DNA from: Terriglobales bacterium
GTDB taxonomy: Bacteria > Acidobacteriota > Terriglobia > Terriglobales > Acidobacteriaceae
Assembly: GCA_035651995.1 (NCBI GenBank)
Contig: DASRER010000014.1
Span: forward strand, 87,664-151,663
Reading direction: 5' to 3'
DNA length: 64,000 bases
Shown piece after piece: positions 37,121 through 45,579 of this stretch. The first letter of the stretch is position 1; each line of letters starts with the position of its first letter. The position numbers and the translations under genes were made by a program. The notes beneath the pieces are model-generated. The model saw only the letters and a list, made by a program, of their open reading frames with translations, was not told where the DNA came from and searched no databases.

Positions 37121-38671
37121 ATGCTCTACAAAACACTCAGCGCGGCGGTTTACGGGATTGATGCCAGCATCATCGAGGTTGAGGTTGACGTCTCCGGCAT
37201 CAAGGAGGCGGAAGACCACTTCATGACGGTTGGGCTGCCGGACGCGGCGGTGCGCGAGAGCCGGGAGCGCATCCGGGCGGCGCTGAAGAACTGCGGCTAC
37301 GATATTCCGCCAACCCACATCACGATCAACCTGGCGCCGGCGGACATCCGCAAAGAGGGTTCGGGGTTCGACCTGCCGATGGCGATGGGCATCCTGGGAG
37401 CGTACGGGGCGATCACGCGCAAGGACCTGAGCGATTTTGTTTTCGTAGGCGAGCTGTCGCTCGACGGCGGGCTGCGCGGCGTGCGGGGCGCGCTGCCGAT
37501 CGCGATTGAGGCGCGCTCCAAGAAAATCAAGCAGCTGATCGTGCCGGAGGCGAACGCGCGCGAGGCGGCGATGGTGACCGGCGTCGATGTGTTTCCGGTG
37601 CGCTCGCTGATCGACGTGGTGAAGTTTCTCAACCAGGGGAACGGCATCGCGCCGGTGCGTGTGGACATGCAGGCGGAGCTGGCGCGGGCGCGGCAGGGCG
37701 GCGTGGACTTCCGCGACGTGCGCGGACAGCAGACGGCGAAGCGGGCGCTGGAGGTGGCGTGCGCCGGCGGGCACAACATTCTGATGATCGGGCCGCCGGG
37801 ATCGGGCAAGACGATGCTGGCCAAGCGCGTGCCGACGATCCTGCCGCCGCTGACTTTCGAAGAAGCGCTGGAGACGACCAAGATCCACAGCGTGGCGGGC
37901 GTGCTGGAAGCGGGCGCGGGGCTGGTTGGAGCGCGTCCGTTTCGCGCGCCGCACCACACCATCAGCGACGCGGGACTGATTGGCGGCGGGATGGTGCCGC
38001 GTCCGGGAGAAGTTTCGCTGGCGCACAACGGCGTGCTGTTTCTGGACGAGCTGCCGGAGTTTCCGCGCAACGTGCTCGAGGTGATGCGGCAGCCGCTGGA
38101 GGATGGGTCGGTGTCGATCGCGCGGGCGGCGATGTCGCTGACGTTTCCGGCGCGCTTCATGCTGGCGGCGGCGATGAATCCGTGTCCGTGCGGATACTTC
38201 AACGACCGTTCGAGGGAGTGCCACTGCACGCAGCCGATCATCCAGCGCTATGTGTCGAAGATTTCCGGGCCGCTGCTGGACCGCATCGACATTCACATTG
38301 ACGTGCCGGCGGTGAACTACAAAGAGCTGCGCGGCGGGGCGGCGCCGGAGGGCTCGGAGCAGATTGCCGCGCGCGTGGAGCGGGCGCGGGAAGTGCAGCT
38401 CAACCGCTTCGCGGCGGCGAAGGAGCGGATCTACTGCAACGCGCAGATGGGCCCGCGGCAGATCCGCACCTTCTGCGACCTGAGCACCGAGAGCGAGCGC
38501 CTGCTGGAGCGGGCGATGGCGCAGCAGGGGCTGAGCGCGCGCGCGCACGACCGCATCCTGAAGGTCGCGCGCACGGTAGCCGACCTGGAGGGCACGGCCG
38601 ACATCGCGCCGAAGCACATCGCGGAGGCGATCCAGTATCGGACGCTGGACAGGACGTATTGGGCGTCGTGA
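37121..38671 (+). CDS. comM: YifB/ComM-family Mg-chelatase-like AAA+ ATPase
   Basis: 516 aa from ATG 37121, where the family's usual [15 protein letters not shown] start falls (a GTG at 37091 is possible). An N-terminal Lon-protease-like domain (1-165) is followed by AAA+ with [25 protein letters not shown] and the zinc-like [15 protein letters not shown]. ComM is a hexameric helicase that promotes branch migration during natural transformation. The C-terminus ends YWAS; the remnant of a GxxExxY gene begins in another frame at exactly this point. Confidence 0.95.
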   Translation: MLYKTLSAAVYGIDASIIEVEVDVSGIKEAEDHFMTVGLPDAAVRESRERIRAALKNCGYDIPPTHITINLAPADIRKEGSGFDLPMAMGILGAYGAITRKDLSDFVFVGELSLDGGLRGVRGALPIAIEARSKKIKQLIVPEANAREAAMVTGVDVFPVRSLIDVVKFLNQGNGIAPVRVDMQAELARARQGGVDFRDVRGQQTAKRALEVACAGGHNILMIGPPGSGKTMLAKRVPTILPPLTFEEALETTKIHSVAGVLEAGAGLVGARPFRAPHHTISDAGLIGGGMVPRPGEVSLAHNGVLFLDELPEFPRNVLEVMRQPLEDGSVSIARAAMSLTFPARFMLAAAMNPCPCGYFNDRSRECHCTQPIIQRYVSKISGPLLDRIDIHIDVPAVNYKELRGGAAPEGSEQIAARVERAREVQLNRFAAAKERIYCNAQMGPRQIRTFCDLSTESERLLERAMAQQGLSARAHDRILKVARTVADLEGTADIAPKHIAEAIQYRTLDRTYWAS

Positions 38672-38853
38672 TTGACGCGGCGATGGCCGTGCACACGTTT
38701 CTCGGCCCGGGCTTGCTGGAGAGTGCCTACGGGGCCTGCCTCGCTGAGGAACCTAGGCGGCGAGGCTGCTACGTGGAAACGCAGGTACCCGTTCCTGTCG
38801 TGTCTGGCGGAATCAAGCTGGAGTGTGGTTATCGGCAATCAGACGTTTCATGA
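38659..38853 (+). pseudogene. Truncated GxxExxY-family remnant
   Basis: The reading frame from TTG 38659 gives [28 protein letters not shown] and VSGGIKLECGYR, the first half of a GxxExxY protein, then a stop (64 aa). The PD-(D/E)xK core and the C-terminus are missing, and the flanking inverted repeats are not recognisable. It overlaps the last codons of comM. Confidence 0.75.
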
Positions 38854-38902
38854 TGGGCACGGACTGGCAATGAACCCTTCGTGTGGCCTTTGTGATTTTC
38901 GC

Positions 38903-39835
38903 GTGAAACGCCTTTTGCTGGCCGGCGCGACAGCGGTCATCCTGAGCACGGCGCTGAAAGCCGAAACGCTGCGCGAGATTCTTGACCAGCACAATGTTCC
39001 CACGAACACGCGCTCGGCCGATGATCTTTCCCGGACCGTGGTGAACTACGCGACGTTCGATTCAGACAGCAACTTCGCCATCGCTTACTACGACTCCGGC
39101 TCGAACCTGCTGAAGTCGCCGCTGCGCTTTGAGCGTTACGACCGAGTGAAGCGGGAGTGGCGGAGCACGCAACTGCGCGAGGCGCGGCTCTTCGGGCATT
39201 CGGCGCGGGACTGGTGCCTGCGGCCGGCGATGGCGCTCGACCACTACGGCGCGTTCTGGTACGTGAGCGTGCACATCAATCCGTCGGCCGGATGCTTGCT
39301 GGTGCTCGATGACCAACTGCGGCTGCATAAGACGCTGTACGGGTGGAGTGTTGCCGGATTCGATTCGGGCGAGGTTGTGCTCCGCCACAGCCAGGCGCAC
39401 TTTGCGCCGACGCATCCGCTGGAGCTGTCGGTCTACGATCCGAGGCGGGACCAGGTGACGAAAATCTATCCGGTTGCCGGCGACCCTTATCGGCACGCAT
39501 TTGCCGAGCGCATCCGTCCCATGCTCGACCAGGAATGGTGCCGCGAGCGCAATCATCATTGTGACGCTGAGCTGTTCGATGGCGATCTGCGGGAGATCGT
39601 GATGAACGACCGGGCGAGCGCGCTGGCATTCGTCGTTGAGGCGGACGCTTCCAGCTACGGCCCGAAGGCGGCCGGCATCGGCAAGATGAATGCGACGTAC
39701 GTCTACCGGCTTACGCCACGCGGTATCGAGCACATCTCGTTTCCATCGGGCGAGTTGAAGGGGCGCACTGGTGCTGGGGACATGCGTGAAGTTGTGTCAC
39801 CAGCCGTCATTCAGCGCTTGTTCACTCCGCGATAA
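38903..39835 (+). CDS. Secreted protein of unknown function
   Basis: 310 aa from GTG 38903, which gives a clean signal peptide (KRLLLAGATAVILSTALKA, cleavage near residue 20); ATG 38870 would add 11 residues. The mature part has SRTVVNYATFDSDSNFAIAYYDSG, repeated beta-like segments (FWYVSVHIN, GCLLVLDDQL) and CRERNHHCDAELFDGD with a Cys pair that may form a disulfide. I do not recognise the family. No Shine-Dalgarno precedes either start. Confidence 0.75.
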   Translation: MKRLLLAGATAVILSTALKAETLREILDQHNVPTNTRSADDLSRTVVNYATFDSDSNFAIAYYDSGSNLLKSPLRFERYDRVKREWRSTQLREARLFGHSARDWCLRPAMALDHYGAFWYVSVHINPSAGCLLVLDDQLRLHKTLYGWSVAGFDSGEVVLRHSQAHFAPTHPLELSVYDPRRDQVTKIYPVAGDPYRHAFAERIRPMLDQEWCRERNHHCDAELFDGDLREIVMNDRASALAFVVEADASSYGPKAAGIGKMNATYVYRLTPRGIEHISFPSGELKGRTGAGDMREVVSPAVIQRLFTPR

Positions 39836-39879
39836 CGAGTTGCTTTGAAACCGCGCCGGAGCACAGAAAAATCTGCTGC

Positions 39880-39885
39880 TATACT
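39880..39885 (+). promoter_or_regulatory. -10 box TATACT 7 nt before the membrane glycosyltransferase start
   Basis: TATACT lies 7 nt before ATG 39893, consistent with a leaderless or nearly leaderless transcript. No clear -35 box. Confidence 0.45.
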
Positions 39886-39892
39886 CCGCCGC

Positions 39893-41251
39893 ATGCCGGC
39901 AACTGCTACTCGAGACGTTCGGCGCGAGGAGCATGGCTCTACAGTGCGCGCCGCGATCGTCCTGGCCCTGCTCACGCTTGTGTTGCAGGCGGTGTCGGCA
40001 ACCTGGGTTGTCCACAGTTTCGAGTCGCCCAACGGCACCACGCTGCTGGCGCGAACGTGGCTGCGGAGGGGCGAGTACGGGCTCTTTTCCTGGCAGCGGC
40101 TGGTGGGATGGAGCCACGTTGCATCGCGGGTTGAGCCGCTGCGGATGTTCCATCTTCCCGGCGCGGCCGTCTATCAGTTGGCGGTCTTTGAGACCCTTCC
40201 CGAGCCATTCCACCGCTATCAGCAGCTGCCGATCACGCTGCTGTTCGTGCTGGCGGTGTTCCGGGTTGCGACCCTGGCCGGCGGCACTCGCGCAGGAGCG
40301 GCGGCAGGATTTCTGGCGGCCTGCTATCCGTTCATGGTGGTCCACGGCCCGGTGTGGGACGACGCCATGCTGGGCGCAGCGCTGGAGTGGGCGGCGCTGG
40401 CCATGATCGTGAGTGCGATCATGGAGCGCAGTGAATCGCGGCCGTGGTGGCGTGCGGCAACGCTGGCCCTGCTGTGCGGTTACGCCGCACTGGTTCGCGC
40501 CGAAAGCCAGGTCACGATGGCGGCGACGGCCGTCACGCTCATCCTGGCCAAGCGTGTGCGGCTGCGGCGCGAGGGAATGGCGATGCTGCTCGGCGTGGCC
40601 ATCGCAGTGTTCGCGTGGGGCGAGCGCAACCGCTCGCTGACGGGTTCCTTCTTCACGGGCACCAGCCACGACGGGATCACGCTGTACGAATCGAACTACG
40701 ACCACGCCATGGAGGCGCTGCTCACGCGGGGGCAGGTTGAGGTCCTGAACGAGACCTACATGCAGGCCGAGTTCACCCACGCCGCCACCCTCGGGAACGA
40801 ACTTGAGATGGACCGCTACTTCCGGCAGCTTGGGGTGGAGCAGATCCGGTCACATCCGGTGCGCACGCTGCGGTGGGGAGTCGTGAAGCTGGCGGTCACA
40901 CTGACGGGCGTGGGGCCGCAGTTTTCGCTTGTCTCGCTGAAAAACCTGGTGGCGCTGGGCAGTTCGCTGGCGCTTTATGCGCTGGCCATGGCCGGCTACT
41001 TTGGTATGCGACGCGGGCCGGCATGGCGCGAGGCGCTGATGCCGGGGCTCTTCCTGGCGGTGGCGCTGCCTACCGTGGTGGGGGCGCTGATTGGCCCGGC
41101 CGGCTTCCGCTACCAGATGCCGCTGCTGGGGATGTGGTTCGTGATGGGCGGCGCCGGGCTTTGGCAAATGACGTCGCTGCGCGACCGGGACCGGTTGAGG
41201 CGGCACCGACCGGTAGAGCGGGAGCAAGCGCGGGCGAAGCAAGTGTCCTGA
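39893..41251 (+). CDS. Polytopic membrane glycosyltransferase, GT39-like
   Basis: 452 aa with about nine to ten hydrophobic helices starting at VRAAIVLALLTLVLQAV. After helix 1 come a periplasmic loop (FESPNGTTLLARTWLRRGEYG) and ten-to-twelve-residue turns like those of ArnT/PMT-type enzymes that use polyprenyl-phosphate sugars. The large loop GISHDG-type segment (NYDHAMEALLTRGQVEVLNETYMQ) lies before the last helices. The ATG at 39893 is chosen because the -10 box ends 7 nt upstream. The substrate is unknown. Confidence 0.78.
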   Translation: MPATATRDVRREEHGSTVRAAIVLALLTLVLQAVSATWVVHSFESPNGTTLLARTWLRRGEYGLFSWQRLVGWSHVASRVEPLRMFHLPGAAVYQLAVFETLPEPFHRYQQLPITLLFVLAVFRVATLAGGTRAGAAAGFLAACYPFMVVHGPVWDDAMLGAALEWAALAMIVSAIMERSESRPWWRAATLALLCGYAALVRAESQVTMAATAVTLILAKRVRLRREGMAMLLGVAIAVFAWGERNRSLTGSFFTGTSHDGITLYESNYDHAMEALLTRGQVEVLNETYMQAEFTHAATLGNELEMDRYFRQLGVEQIRSHPVRTLRWGVVKLAVTLTGVGPQFSLVSLKNLVALGSSLALYALAMAGYFGMRRGPAWREALMPGLFLAVALPTVVGALIGPAGFRYQMPLLGMWFVMGGAGLWQMTSLRDRDRLRRHRPVEREQARAKQVS

Positions 41252-41770
41252 AAAGTGCGTGGGGCTCCCACCTCCGCGAAATGATGGTGGAAGGGTGGGG
41301 CAGGCACAGTCGTGCCGGCGCGAGGCACGCGGACGGGGCCGCCCGCGTCCACACGGTCCGAGGGCACCCGGGGTTCGGAGATCACGTGCCGACGGGCGAG
41401 GGCGCCCGTCGCTACAACTTTGAATGGCAGCGGTGCGAGCGGCAACTGCCAATGTCCATCCTAAGCTGCTGAAAACAAATTGGTAAGGTACTTACAAAAA
41501 GGGTTGACCTGTGGCCTCAGGTGCCTTAAGTTAATGGCCTGTGGCAAGTTGGAGCGGCTCGTAAGGGGTAGTTCGGGACTTCCTCCGCAGCATCCTCCAT
41601 CCAGGCGCTGATTCGTCGCGTAAGAATAAGGGTGCAACTCACACCGTGGGGTCGGCATCTATTTGCAGTAGAAGTGTAATTTTCCCAGACAGGGCAAACG
41701 GCTCAGGCTCCCCCAGAGCAGATCGGTGGCAACGGGCAGAGCGCCGGCTGAAAGGTGACAGGAGAAACCT
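41252..41770. other. 519-bp gene-free stretch and long rpoZ leader
   Basis: 41252-41460 holds no gene; a perfect hairpin GACGGGCG-AGGG-CGCCCGTC lies at 41391-41410, probably a dispersed repeat since a degenerate copy lies near 23399. From 41504 a promoter-like pair is seen, and the RNA would have a leader of about 230 nt before rpoZ. I recognise no riboswitch in it. Confidence 0.55.
41504..41532 (+). promoter_or_regulatory. Promoter-like pair upstream of rpoZ
   Basis: TTGACC (41504-41509) and TAAGTT (41527-41532) spaced by 17 bp. The -10 is weak. Confidence 0.45.
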
Positions 41771-41992
41771 ATGCGTTCTGATCTCGTATTTGGCGCCGTG
41801 AAGACGGTGCAGAACCGGTACATGCTGTGCCAGGTGGCGTCGAAGGCGACGCGCAAGTTCCACCGTCCGAACACGCGCATTCAGGAGACGACCAACGAGG
41901 TGCTCGAGCGGGTGTCGAGCACCGAGCGCCTCGGCGTGATGGCCGAGCGGTCGCAGGCTGTGCTTGCAGAACCCCGCCGCCGAGCGGCATAA
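41771..41992 (+). CDS. rpoZ: RNA polymerase omega subunit (RpoZ), acidobacterial type
   Basis: 73 aa, AGGAGA 6 nt before ATG. NRYMLCQVASKATRKFH aligns with the NRF-x-L-x-x-x-A-x-x-R core of omega, and NTRIQETTNEVLERV with the following conserved helix. Omega helps assemble beta' into RNA polymerase. The C-terminal 25 residues differ from usual omega. The identification rests on the short core. rho follows on the same strand after 150 bp. Confidence 0.7.
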   Translation: MRSDLVFGAVKTVQNRYMLCQVASKATRKFHRPNTRIQETTNEVLERVSSTERLGVMAERSQAVLAEPRRRAA

Positions 41993-42142
41993 TAGGACTT
42001 CGTTCCAGCGACTTGCTCCGCCTTACACTTTCATTTTTCCAGCCCTGAGGCAGCGGAGCGAGGAACGCTCCAGGTTTTCGGCCCAAATCTTCTGGCTCGC
42101 TGCTGAGTAGCCCCCCTGTTTCGAATTCTCCCGTAGGTGAAC

Positions 42143-43393
42143 ATGACCATCTCAGAACTGAAAGAAAAGAACATAACCGAATTGACCCGCATCGCCCGTT
42201 CGCTGGACCTTCCGGGCGCCAGCGGCCTGCGCAAGCAGGACCTCATCTTCAAAATCCTTCAGGCGCAGAGCGAGAAGGAAGGGCACATTTTCGCGGAAGG
42301 CGTGCTGGAAATTTTGCCGGACGGGTACGGGTTTTTGCGGTCGCCCGACTACAACTACTTGCCCGGGCCGGACGACATTTACGTTTCGCCGTCGCAGATC
42401 CGCAAGTTCGACCTGAAGACGGGCGACACGATCAGCGGCCAGGTGCGTCCGCCGCACGAGGGCGAGAAGTACTTCGCGCTCGTCAAAATCGAAGCGGTGA
42501 ACTTCGAGTCGCCGGAAGAGGCGCGCAACAAGATCCTGTTCGACAACCTGACGCCGCTGTATCCGCAGGAGCGGATCAAGCTGGAGACGGTGAAGGACAA
42601 CATCGGGGCGCGCGTGATGGACCTGCTCACGCCGCTGGGCAAAGGGCAGCGCGGCCTGATCGTTTCGCCGCCCCGCGCCGGCAAGACGATGATCCTGCAG
42701 AACATCGCGAACTCGATCACCACGAACCATCCGGAAGTGGTGCTCATCGTGCTGCTGATTGACGAGCGCCCCGAAGAAGTGACCGACATGCAGCGCTCGG
42801 TGAAGGGCGAAGTGATCAGCTCGACCTTCGACGAGCCGGCGGCGCGGCACGTGCAGGTGGCGGAAATGGTGATTGAAAAAGCGAAGCGCCTGGTCGAGCA
42901 CAAGCGCGACGTGGTGATCCTGCTGGACTCGATCACGCGACTGGCGCGGGCGTACAACACCATCGTTCCGCCCTCGGGCAAAGTGCTCTCCGGCGGCGTG
43001 GACTCGAACGCGCTGCAGCGCCCGAAGCGATTCTTCGGCGCGGCGCGCAACATCGAAGAGGGCGGCTCGCTGACGATCATCGCGACGGCGCTGATCGAAA
43101 CCGGGTCGCGCATGGACGACGTGATCTTTGAAGAGTTCAAGGGCACGGGCAACTGCGAAGTCATCCTCGACCGCAAGCTGAGCGACAAGCGCGTCTTCCC
43201 GGCGATCGACATTCAGCGCTCGGGGACGCGCAAGGAAGAGCTGATCATTCCCAAGGACGATCTGGCGCGCATCTGGGTGCTGCGCAAAGTGCTGAACCCG
43301 CTGTCGCCGGTGGAAGCGATGGAATTGCTGATCGACAAGCTCAGCAAGACGCGCGCGAACGCCGAGTTCCTGTCGAACATGAGTTCGCTGTAA
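42143..43393 (+). CDS. rho: Transcription termination factor Rho
   Basis: 416 aa from ATG 42143 (GTG 42137 adds two residues). N-terminal SAP-like helix ([14 protein letters not shown]), cold-shock RNA-binding domain with [14 protein letters not shown], and the RecA-type motor with [14 protein letters not shown] (Walker A), [10 protein letters not shown] and the R-loop/Q-loop regions. It ends at the normal place ([10 protein letters not shown]). Rho ends untranslated transcripts. The leader upstream (41993-42142) could be autoregulatory, but no structure is evident. Confidence 0.97.
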   Translation: MTISELKEKNITELTRIARSLDLPGASGLRKQDLIFKILQAQSEKEGHIFAEGVLEILPDGYGFLRSPDYNYLPGPDDIYVSPSQIRKFDLKTGDTISGQVRPPHEGEKYFALVKIEAVNFESPEEARNKILFDNLTPLYPQERIKLETVKDNIGARVMDLLTPLGKGQRGLIVSPPRAGKTMILQNIANSITTNHPEVVLIVLLIDERPEEVTDMQRSVKGEVISSTFDEPAARHVQVAEMVIEKAKRLVEHKRDVVILLDSITRLARAYNTIVPPSGKVLSGGVDSNALQRPKRFFGAARNIEEGGSLTIIATALIETGSRMDDVIFEEFKGTGNCEVILDRKLSDKRVFPAIDIQRSGTRKEELIIPKDDLARIWVLRKVLNPLSPVEAMELLIDKLSKTRANAEFLSNMSSL

Positions 43394-43412
43394 GGCCACG
43401 CGTGAAAGTGTG

Positions 43413-43440
43413 ACGGGAGCCCGCAAGGGTCCCCGTTTTT
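43413..43440 (+). terminator. Rho-independent terminator after rho
   Basis: Stem 43413-43422 with 43427-43436 (one mismatch, one G-U pair), GCAA tetraloop, then TTTTT. Confidence 0.85.
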
Positions 43441-43461
43441 CTATTGGCAGCGCGCTCCGCC

Positions 43462-43490
43462 TTTCCATCCACGCTCGAGTGCATTAGAAT
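43462..43490 (+). promoter_or_regulatory. Promoter-like pair upstream of recO
   Basis: TAGAAT (43485-43490) with TTTCCA (43462-43467) at 17-bp spacing. Confidence 0.45.
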
Positions 43491-43547
43491 CGGTGGTCAG
43501 CCGCGTTCCGTTCCGCGTTTCCGTAACTCCCGCGCGAGTGTGGGCAG

Positions 43548-44291
43548 ATGCCTCTGAAGCAGTCTGAGGCGGTGGTGTTGCGCAGCTATCCGTTGCGCGA
43601 GGCCGACCTGCTGGTGTCGTTCTTCACCCGCGCTGAGGGCAAGGTGAAGGGAGTGGCGCGGGCGGCGAAGAAGTCGAAGAAGCGCTTCGGCGGAGCGCTG
43701 GAGCCGCTCACGTATGTGCGGCTCTACTGGGAAGACCGCGAGGGACACGAGCTGGCGCGGGTGGATTCCTGCGACGTGCTCGACTCGCCGCTTTCGACCG
43801 AGGTGGATTATCCGCGCGCGGTTGGTTTGGCGCACCTGGCCGAGCTGGTGGACGAGCTGCTGCCGGACCGGGAGGCGAACGAAGTGGTTTTTCGCCTGCT
43901 CGTCTCGGTGCTGCCGCGCCTGCGCGCCGGGTCAGTGTGGATGCCGCTTACGTACTTCGAACTGTGGATGGCGCGGCTCACCGGCGTGCTGCCCGAGCTG
44001 GGCGCGTGCATGGTGTGCGGCGAGGCACTCAACGGAAGCCGGGCATTTTTCCATCCGCTGGCGGACGGGCTGATGTGCGCAAACGACAAGCGGCTGGCTT
44101 CGTCGGAGATGGCGCGCGAGTCGCGCATACTGGCGGCGGAGATGTTCCGCGCGCCAGTGGAGAAGTTCGACAACGGTGAAGCGTGGCCGCGCGAGCGCGC
44201 CCGCGACCTGCGCAGGTTCCTGGTCCAGCTCATCGAGCGGCACATCGAGAAGAAGCTGGTCACGGCCAGCATGCTGGAGAAAATCGAATAG
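43548..44291 (+). CDS. recO: DNA repair protein RecO
   Basis: 247 aa. N-terminal OB fold (SEAVVLRSYPLREADLLVSFFTRAEGKVKGVARAAKK) and a helical C-terminal domain with the zinc-type CMVC and MCAND cysteines. RecO loads RecA onto SSB-coated DNA with RecR. It is followed by heptamer array E and glyQ. Confidence 0.95.
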   Translation: MPLKQSEAVVLRSYPLREADLLVSFFTRAEGKVKGVARAAKKSKKRFGGALEPLTYVRLYWEDREGHELARVDSCDVLDSPLSTEVDYPRAVGLAHLAELVDELLPDREANEVVFRLLVSVLPRLRAGSVWMPLTYFELWMARLTGVLPELGACMVCGEALNGSRAFFHPLADGLMCANDKRLASSEMARESRILAAEMFRAPVEKFDNGEAWPRERARDLRRFLVQLIERHIEKKLVTASMLEKIE

Positions 44292-44377
44292 CACTCAGCA
44301 CTCGGCACTCAGCATTCAGCCAGTGGAGAGTGGAGCACGAACGCGCAAGGGCTGAATGCTGACTGCTGAATGCTGAC
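44291..44377. repeat. Inverted heptamer arrays E overlapping the glyQ start
   Basis: Left arm 44291-44318 is GCACTCA, GCACTCG, GCACTCA, GCATTCA. Right arm 44350-44377 is GGCTGAA, TGCTGAC, TGCTGAA, TGCTGAC. The glyQ ATG (44370-44372) lies inside the right arm. The unit is the same as in array D. Confidence 0.85.
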
Positions 44378-45389
44378 GGTTTCGAACAAACCGACCTATC
44401 AGGACATCATCCTCAAGCTCCAGTCGTTCTGGGCGGAGCGCGGGTGTGTGCTGCAGCAGCCGTATGACGCGGAGGTGGGCGCGGGGACGATGGCGCCGGA
44501 AACGTTTCTGCGCGTGCTGGGGCCGCAGCCGTACAAGGTGGCATACGTGCAGCCTTCGCGGCGTCCGGCGGACGGGCGCTACGGCGAGAACCCGAACCGG
44601 CTGTACAAGCACATGCAGCTCCAGGTCATCCTGAAGCCGCCGCCGGAAAACGTGCAGGAGCTGTTCCTGGAGTCGCTGGCGGCGATCGGCATTGACCTCG
44701 GCAAGCACGACATCAAGTTCGAGGAAGACAACTGGGAGTCGCCGACGCTGGGCGCGTGGGGCATCGGGTGGCAGGTGATGCTGGACGGCCTGGAGATCAC
44801 GCAGTTCACTTACTTCCAGCAGTGCGGCGGCGTGGACCTGGACCCGATCTCGGCGGAACTGACGTACGGGCTGGAACGGCTGACGGCGTTTCTGCAGGAC
44901 GTGGAGTCGGTGTACGACATCGTGTGGGCGCGCGAAGCATCCCAGCAAGCCAAGACCGGGCTTGCCGGAGACCCTGCGCGTGACCCTGATAGCGGCCGCG
45001 TGACGACCTACGGCGACGTGCGTCTCGCCGACGAGGTCCAGTTCAGCGTGTACAACTTCGAGGCCGCGGACGTGGAGAAGGCGTGGCAGCATTTCGACCT
45101 GTATGAGGCGGAGTGCAGGCAGCTGTTGCAGTCGTACGCGGCGCGTGCGAAGCGGAAGGACGCCTCGCCGGAAGAATTGAAGCGTTTCCCCGTGCTGCCG
45201 GCATTCGATCTCTGCCTGAAGTGCTCGCACCTGTTCAACATTCTGGACGCGCGCGGAGCGATCAGCGTGACCGAGCGCGTGGGCGTGATTGCGCGTGTGC
45301 GGCAGCTCGCAGTGGGCGTGGCGAAGGCGTGGGTGGAGCAGCAGAGCGCTGAAGTGGCGCCGGCGGGCGCCGAGGCAGTGGCGGACTAA
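44370..45389 (+). CDS. glyQ: Glycyl-tRNA synthetase alpha subunit
   Basis: 339 aa, longer than the usual 290-300 because of a Pro/Asp-rich insertion near residues 190-205 ([20 protein letters not shown]) and a longer C-terminus. The class II catalytic core shows [37 protein letters not shown] and [25 protein letters not shown]. It charges tRNA-Gly with the beta subunit encoded 190 bp downstream. The start codon is within a heptamer repeat, and no Shine-Dalgarno is seen. Confidence 0.97.
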   Translation: MLTVSNKPTYQDIILKLQSFWAERGCVLQQPYDAEVGAGTMAPETFLRVLGPQPYKVAYVQPSRRPADGRYGENPNRLYKHMQLQVILKPPPENVQELFLESLAAIGIDLGKHDIKFEEDNWESPTLGAWGIGWQVMLDGLEITQFTYFQQCGGVDLDPISAELTYGLERLTAFLQDVESVYDIVWAREASQQAKTGLAGDPARDPDSGRVTTYGDVRLADEVQFSVYNFEAADVEKAWQHFDLYEAECRQLLQSYAARAKRKDASPEELKRFPVLPAFDLCLKCSHLFNILDARGAISVTERVGVIARVRQLAVGVAKAWVEQQSAEVAPAGAEAVAD

Positions 45390-45392
45390 CCG

Positions 45393-45537
45393 CACTTAGG
45401 GAGTTGGCACTTGGCAGTGAAGGATTGTGGAAGCGCCCGCGAAAAAAAACAAAAGCGGTCCACACGAAGGACACGAAGGGCACACGAAGGACACGAAGGA
45501 GCTGCGGACGGTGATGGACTAAACGCCAAGTGCCAAG
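45393..45537. repeat. Inverted heptamer arrays F with inner tandem repeat, between glyQ and glyS
   Basis: Left arm 45393-45419 is built on GGCACTT-type units. Right arm 45524-45537 is CGCCAAG, TGCCAAG, its reverse complement by consensus. They enclose a second repeat: CACACGAAGGACACGAAGGG-type units at 45461-45499 (two copies), like the tandem motifs that flank GxxExxY genes elsewhere. Confidence 0.7.
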
Positions 45538-45579
45538 CGCTCCTTGCCAGAGCATGACGCCTGTTGCTTGTGAATAAGA

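Noticed and set aside
41691..41699. AGGGCAAAC resembling the first half of a c-di-GMP-I (GEMM) riboswitch in the rpoZ leader
   Set aside because: The second conserved part (GACGCAAAGC-type) and the flanking P1 helix are absent.
44291..44377. Short tandem repeats considered as a CRISPR
   Set aside because: Units are 7 bp with no unique spacers, and no cas gene is in the window.
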